A stretch of 64,000 nucleotides of DNA from an uncultured Clostridia bacterium (lineage in GTDB: Bacteria > Bacillota > Clostridia > TANB77 > CAG-508), in NCBI GenBank assembly GCA_948502395.1, contig CAOPES010000001.1:124001-188000 (forward strand). The letters are read 5' to 3'. Shown here in pieces: positions 59,609-64,000 of the stretch. Position numbers and translations under genes: made by a program. How positions within the stretch are numbered: position 1 is the stretch's first letter; the number at the start of each line of letters is the position of its first letter. Below the pieces are notes generated by a model. The model had not been told where the DNA came from, searched no databases, and saw only the letters and a program-made list of their open reading frames with translations.

Positions 59609-60989
59609 TAAAGTAAAAGAAGAATTAATAAAACAAGCACGTTTAGAATTAGCTAGACGTGATTTTTTTGATTATTGTAAATTAACTGCATCAGATTTTT
59701 ATAAAGAAGATAGACAGTTTCTAAAAGATGTATGTAATCAATTACAAGATTTTTATAAAAGTAATGAAAAGATATGTGTAATTAATATGCCACCACGACA
59801 CGGAAAATCGAGAACAGCTGGTAAATTTGTTGAATGGATATTAGGAATAAATCCAAAAGAAAAAATAATGACAGGCTCATATAATGAAACACTATCAGGA
59901 ACATTTGCAAAATCTGTAAGAGATACAATAGCATCAGAGAAAACAGAAGGTATAATAGTATACAATGATATATTCCCAAATACAAAGATAAAATATGGAG
60001 AAGCTAGTAGCAGTAAATGGGCATTAGAAGGAAGTGGACAAGCAAACTATTTAGCAACATCTCCAACTGGAACAGCGACAGGGTTTGGTTGTACTTTAAT
60101 GATAATAGATGACTTGATAAAGAATGTACAAGAAGCATATAATGAGAATGTTTTGCAGAAACAAATAGACTGGTTTAATAATACAATGTTATCTAGGACA
60201 GAAAATGGATTTAAGTTAATTATCATAATGACTAGATGGGCAAGTATGGATTTAGCAGGATATGTGCTAGAGAATTATGACAATGTAAGACATATTAACT
60301 ACAAAGCAATACAAGACGACGGTTCAATGTTATGCGAAGAGGTATTGAGTAAAGAAGATTACAATTTAAAAACAAAGAATATGAATAAAGATATTATATA
60401 TGCAAATTACCAACAAGAACCAATAGACATCAAAAATAGATTATATAGTAAATTTAAAACATACGAAAAATTACCTCCAGCACATTACATTATGAATTAT
60501 ACAGATACAGCAGATGAGGGCGATGATTATTTATGTTCAATAGATTATCAGATGTACAACAATGAATATTACATATTAGACATTATATATACACAAGAGC
60601 CAATGGAAACAACAGAACCAGCAGTTGCACAGATGCTTACAAAAGACAGAGTAGGATTTGCAAATATAGAAAGCAATAATGGAGGTCGAGGATTTGCAAG
60701 AAATGTACAAAGAGAATTAAGAGAATTAAAAAATACTCATACAAAAGTAAATTGGTTTCATCAAAGCGAAAACAAACAAGCAAGAATATTAAGTAATTCA
60801 ACAGCAGTAATGAATAATATCTATTTCCCATTAAATTGGGAAGATAGATGGCCAGAGTTTGCAAAGCATATAAAACATTATACAAGAACAGGAAAGAATG
60901 AACACGATGACGCAGAAGATTGTTTGACAGGAGTATATGAACATTCAAAACCAAATACAATAAGCTTTGGTTATAATAAAGTAATTTAG
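59598..60989 (+). CDS. Terminase large subunit
   Basis: 463 residues. ATPase with Walker A INMPPRHGKSRTAGKF near 57 and Walker B CTLMIIDDLIK near 166. C-terminal RNase-H-like nuclease with CSIDYQMYNNEYYILDIIYT near 313 and HDDAEDCLTG near 435. Drives DNA packaging and cutting. Confidence 0.93.
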   Translation: MINSKVKEELIKQARLELARRDFFDYCKLTASDFYKEDRQFLKDVCNQLQDFYKSNEKICVINMPPRHGKSRTAGKFVEWILGINPKEKIMTGSYNETLSGTFAKSVRDTIASEKTEGIIVYNDIFPNTKIKYGEASSSKWALEGSGQANYLATSPTGTATGFGCTLMIIDDLIKNVQEAYNENVLQKQIDWFNNTMLSRTENGFKLIIIMTRWASMDLAGYVLENYDNVRHINYKAIQDDGSMLCEEVLSKEDYNLKTKNMNKDIIYANYQQEPIDIKNRLYSKFKTYEKLPPAHYIMNYTDTADEGDDYLCSIDYQMYNNEYYILDIIYTQEPMETTEPAVAQMLTKDRVGFANIESNNGGRGFARNVQRELRELKNTHTKVNWFHQSENKQARILSNSTAVMNNIYFPLNWEDRWPEFAKHIKHYTRTGKNEHDDAEDCLTGVYEHSKPNTISFGYNKVI

Positions 60990-60999
60990 GAGGACTAAT

Positions 61000-62616
61000 A
61001 TGTCAGCAGTAGAAAAAATACAATATCCAGATGAATTTTTAGACGAAGAAAATATATCACAAAATATAAATACTTTATGGGGTAAAGCAATACCTATATG
61101 GGAGCATAGAAAATACTTGTATGATAGATACACAAGAAAATATGATACAAATGATGTAATAGTAGCATTAGAATTTTATATTTCTACTATTGCAAGTGGT
61201 TATTTTGGAGGAAAAGAACCACAATTTAAAGTAAATAGAATAAATAAAACTAAAAAAGGAATTTTACAAAAAATATTCAATAAAATATTTGGAGATAAGA
61301 ATAATCCAGATGATTACCAAACTATCATTGATTATATTACAAAATATAATGACAATGGTAGTTTTTTCTATGACTGCGTAAAAGATTATATTATAACTGA
61401 TGCGTGTTATGGATTAATATATGAGAATAATGACAATGAAGAAGTATATGCTAATACCTCTAGTTTAACAAGTGTAGCGATATGGAATTATGACACACCA
61501 GCACAGAAAATAGGGCTATTAAGATATTGGGCAGAAAATTCAAACAATGGCGGATTAATAACACATTTAGAACTAATAACAAAGAATTATAAAAAGCATT
61601 ATATAGACGGAATAGAACAAAAATCCATAAACAAAAATAACAAAGTAGACTTCAAAGAAAAAGATAGCAAAAAAGTCCTATGGGACGATGTGCCAATATT
61701 TGCAGTAGAAAATCCAGACGGATTAGCGCTATTTGAGAATGTTGTTACACTAATAAAGAAGCACGAGCAAGTAATAAAGAACAATGCTAATATATTTCAA
61801 TATAACGATGATGCTAAGTTAAAAATAACAGGGTTTACACCTCAAAATGACGCATTAATACAAGCAACAGAAGAGAATGGAGAAGGTAAAGTAGACAATA
61901 ACGGAAATCCAGTAATGGTAAAAAATCCAGCAAGAATATTAGAAGACGAAGCAATATTAAATGCCAAAGTGTTTTATACACCTGACAATACAGGAGATAT
62001 AGGATGGGTTATAAAAGAAATAAACGATACAGCAACGGAAAACCATAAAAAGACTTGTTTAGATATGGCGTTAATGATAAGTGGAGTGCCTAATGTGACA
62101 GACCAAGGATTTACAGACGCAGACAATTCAAGCGCATTAGAAAAGAAGTTCTTTCCACTTGACCAAGTTTTGCAACAAGCAGATAAGCTATTCAAAAAAG
62201 AATTTTTGCGTATGTGGGAAATGATAACAACAAGAATAAACCTAAAAAAGGGTACAGAATATGATTTTAGAGATATAGAAGTAATATTAACAAGAAACTT
62301 ACCAAGTAATAATCAAGAAATTGTTGATAATTGGCTAAAACTAAGAGGATTACTAAGTGATAAAACAGTAATAGACCATCTTCCATTTGACTTAGACAGT
62401 GAAAGTGAATTAGCAGAGATAGACGCACAAAATGAAGCTAATATGCAAAAGAATATGGAAAATATGCAAATGTTAGGAAGTGAAGAAGATGGAAAAAATA
62501 TGGAATTATCACAATCAAAAGATGATAGAACTAAAAAGGATATATCAAAGAATAAACAAACAGACACAAAACAACCTACAAACAATATTCAAGACACTAA
62601 GCTTCAACAACAATAA
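61000..62616 (+). CDS. Portal protein, SPP1 gp6-like
   Basis: 538 residues. LWGKAIPIWEHRKYLYDRYT near 28, the middle DDVPIFAVENPDGLALFENV, VPNVTDQGFTDADNSSALE near 366 and a Gln/Asn/Lys-rich tail fit SPP1-type portals. AGGAGG before the ATG. The tail overlaps the start of the minor head gene by 128 bases. Confidence 0.9.
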   Translation: MSAVEKIQYPDEFLDEENISQNINTLWGKAIPIWEHRKYLYDRYTRKYDTNDVIVALEFYISTIASGYFGGKEPQFKVNRINKTKKGILQKIFNKIFGDKNNPDDYQTIIDYITKYNDNGSFFYDCVKDYIITDACYGLIYENNDNEEVYANTSSLTSVAIWNYDTPAQKIGLLRYWAENSNNGGLITHLELITKNYKKHYIDGIEQKSINKNNKVDFKEKDSKKVLWDDVPIFAVENPDGLALFENVVTLIKKHEQVIKNNANIFQYNDDAKLKITGFTPQNDALIQATEENGEGKVDNNGNPVMVKNPARILEDEAILNAKVFYTPDNTGDIGWVIKEINDTATENHKKTCLDMALMISGVPNVTDQGFTDADNSSALEKKFFPLDQVLQQADKLFKKEFLRMWEMITTRINLKKGTEYDFRDIEVILTRNLPSNNQEIVDNWLKLRGLLSDKTVIDHLPFDLDSESELAEIDAQNEANMQKNMENMQMLGSEEDGKNMELSQSKDDRTKKDISKNKQTDTKQPTNNIQDTKLQQQ

Positions 62617-64000
62617 TTTATACAGCATAGCAGACAATAAAACGAAAAACACAGTAAATACATATATAGAAGAATGGAAAGACAAAGGTTTGCTAAAAGG
62701 GTACTTTGGAATGTTAGCTAAAAACATATATGGTAGAACAAGAGTAAAGAATAGCGAAATACTAGAATTACTCATATACGGAGCGTATATAGAAGAACAA
62801 AGTAAATTAGACAAATACGAAAAGCAAATAATGCGCGAAGATATGAATTACTATTATCAAAGTGGGCAAAAAGAAGTTTTAAATACTAAAAAGAGTACAA
62901 AAAAAGCATCGGTTATACTAGATGCCATATTTTTAGCTCTGTTAGATATGCAATTATACAATGGATTTACATATAGTCAAAATATTCAAGCGACAATGCA
63001 ATATAACGTACAACAATTGTATAAGCAAGTACTTATCAATATTCAACAACAAAAAGAGCTAGAAATCGAAAATAATGAATTTCAAAGGATATTAAATCAA
63101 CAACAAAATACAAAGTTGTATATAAATGGCGATAAAATATCAGGAGCAACAGATGCAATGCTAATAGGATTAAATAATTTAGCAAAAGCAGAAGGAATAA
63201 AAGAAATAGACAATAATGCACAAGTAAAGTTTATAGCAGTAATAGATGGAAAAGAAACAGATATGTGTCATAGCCTAGATAGGCAAGTATTTTATATAGA
63301 TAAAGAAAATGTATTTGATAGATATTATGGAGAAACTAAAAGGAACTTAAGAATACAAAGAATAAAATGTAAAGGGTTGGTGGTAGGATTAAATTTACCA
63401 CCAATTTCTCATCATTTTCATTGGTGTAGAAGCACAATTACGTATCAAATACCAGTACAACAAGTGGATAAAAAATTCAATATATTTAGTAGTACAGAGG
63501 AAAAGGACATTGAGAACAAGTATAGTATTAATAAAGCTAGAATAAAGGGAATAGATAAGGCTGTTCTTGAAAACATATTAGAAAATATGCAAAGAGTTTA
63601 TAAAGATTTTCCGCAAATAAAAGGAAAAATAAAGAAATTACAATCAATAGAACACCCAAATGGCGGAATGAATATAGAACCAGACTTAAAAGACAATAAA
63701 TATATAATGCAAATAAACAAAAAGTTCTTTAGCAATGAAAAAACAGCAAAGAAACAATATAATAAAGATTTAAAAGCAGGTTTCCATCCGAAAGGAACGA
63801 CATACAAGGATATGGGGATACACGAATTAGGACATAGCGTTACATTTGAAATTATTAAAAATAAATACAAAAATAGAAATGATATGACAAACGACTGGAA
63901 CAAAAATATAACAGCGAAAAAAATTGTAGAAAAAGCATTTTCAAACTTAAAGATTAGTGATAAACTAACACAAGATATGTTAAGAAATAATATTTCAAAC
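62489..64000 (+). CDS. Minor head protein, SPP1 gp7-like, with HELGH metallopeptidase-like tail (partial)
   Basis: Open to the window end, at least 504 residues. Start ATG 62489 has AGGAAGTGA upstream, inside the portal tail. The helical N-terminal half and VIDGKETDMCHSLDRQVF then HFHWCRSTITYQIP are the gp7/Mu F-like head morphogenesis signature. After residue about 330 comes an added domain with GIHELGHSVTF near 448, a zinc-peptidase HExxH-type motif. Confidence 0.88.
   Translation, partial: MEKIWNYHNQKMIELKRIYQRINKQTQNNLQTIFKTLSFNNNNLYSIADNKTKNTVNTYIEEWKDKGLLKGYFGMLAKNIYGRTRVKNSEILELLIYGAYIEEQSKLDKYEKQIMREDMNYYYQSGQKEVLNTKKSTKKASVILDAIFLALLDMQLYNGFTYSQNIQATMQYNVQQLYKQVLINIQQQKELEIENNEFQRILNQQQNTKLYINGDKISGATDAMLIGLNNLAKAEGIKEIDNNAQVKFIAVIDGKETDMCHSLDRQVFYIDKENVFDRYYGETKRNLRIQRIKCKGLVVGLNLPPISHHFHWCRSTITYQIPVQQVDKKFNIFSSTEEKDIENKYSINKARIKGIDKAVLENILENMQRVYKDFPQIKGKIKKLQSIEHPNGGMNIEPDLKDNKYIMQINKKFFSNEKTAKKQYNKDLKAGFHPKGTTYKDMGIHELGHSVTFEIIKNKYKNRNDMTNDWNKNITAKKIVEKAFSNLKISDKLTQDMLRNNISN

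Larger units (their letters stand above)
44968..64000. mobile_element. Prophage, siphovirus-like, right end outside window
   Basis: Integrase next to a tRNA, a cI/cro-type immunity region, then a rightward early operon (Gp157, AAA ATPase, NinB-like, HNH, RusA, AAA), a late regulator, a structured RNA region and SPP1-type packaging and head genes (terminase, portal, gp7). The order is classic for Firmicutes siphoviruses. Only the left part is present. None of the chromosomal GGGGAC repeats occurs within it. Confidence 0.93.

Overview
The window looks like a chromosome segment of an uncultured, low-GC Clostridia-type Firmicute carrying most of an integrated phage. Support for this comes from the strongly A-rich coding strand, AGA as the usual Arg codon, strong Shine-Dalgarno sites, and Firmicutes markers (SepF, DivIVA, McsA/McsB/CtsR/ClpC, MutS2, DisA). 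I cannot fix the genus from sequence alone.

Layout. 1-5080: a membrane protein fragment, miaA, an HlyD-like protein, sepF, divIVA, rsmD and a coiled-coil protein (division and translation maintenance). 5102-14675: ftsK, an amidoligase gene with two unknown partners, a beta-CASP nuclease and a GH15 glucoamylase. 14681-15233: a 521-bp palindrome and repeats. 15333-22754: the lower-glycolysis cluster gapA, pgk, guanylate-kinase-like, tpiA, gpmI, interrupted by a pilin-LamG gene and a GNAT/small-protein pair. 22761-25393: a YezG-like gene, a NifU-like gene and a GGGtGRT gene. 25513-26888 (minus): SPFH and NfeD. 27052-29183: two genes of foreign codon usage. 29484-34272: the CtsR heat-shock operon ctsR-mcsA-mcsB-clpC with two operator boxes. 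34429-44588: dxs, an S4-domain protein, mutS2, a small protein, a RAYT-type transposase, radA, disA and a cyclophilin. 44768-44934: tRNA-His and tRNA-Gln. From about 44968 to the window end: a prophage with integrase, immunity region, replication and recombination genes, a structured non-coding region with a tRNA-like fold, then terminase, portal and minor head genes.

Two genome-wide signals stand out. (1) By eye I find no in-frame CGG codon in any intact gene of native composition. Yet five genes carry six in-frame CGG codons, and at every one the reading frame is lost; skipping exactly the C (reading GGA or GGT, Gly) restores a complete protein. The genes are the YezG-like gene, the phage CI repressor, a phage HNH nuclease and two phage Cys-rich mini-proteins. 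This suggests +1 frameshifting at an unread or hungry CGG codon. CGG is used as ordinary Arg only in the two foreign-looking genes at 27052-29183. (2) GGGGAC-core inverted repeats in three sequence families sit in many housekeeping intergenic spaces, and one family flanks the RAYT-like transposase gene in inverted orientation. This resembles a REPIN/RAYT system in a Clostridium-like genome. The repeats supply a stop codon and last residues to mcsB and part of the predicted mutS2 promoter.

Regulation readable from sequence: CtsR boxes on both sides of the ctsR promoter; 11-bp-phased WalR-type boxes upstream of sepF, rsmD and an unknown small gene; three terminator hairpins whose loops carry the -35 of the next promoter (gapA, pilin, pgk); and phage operators between cI and cro.
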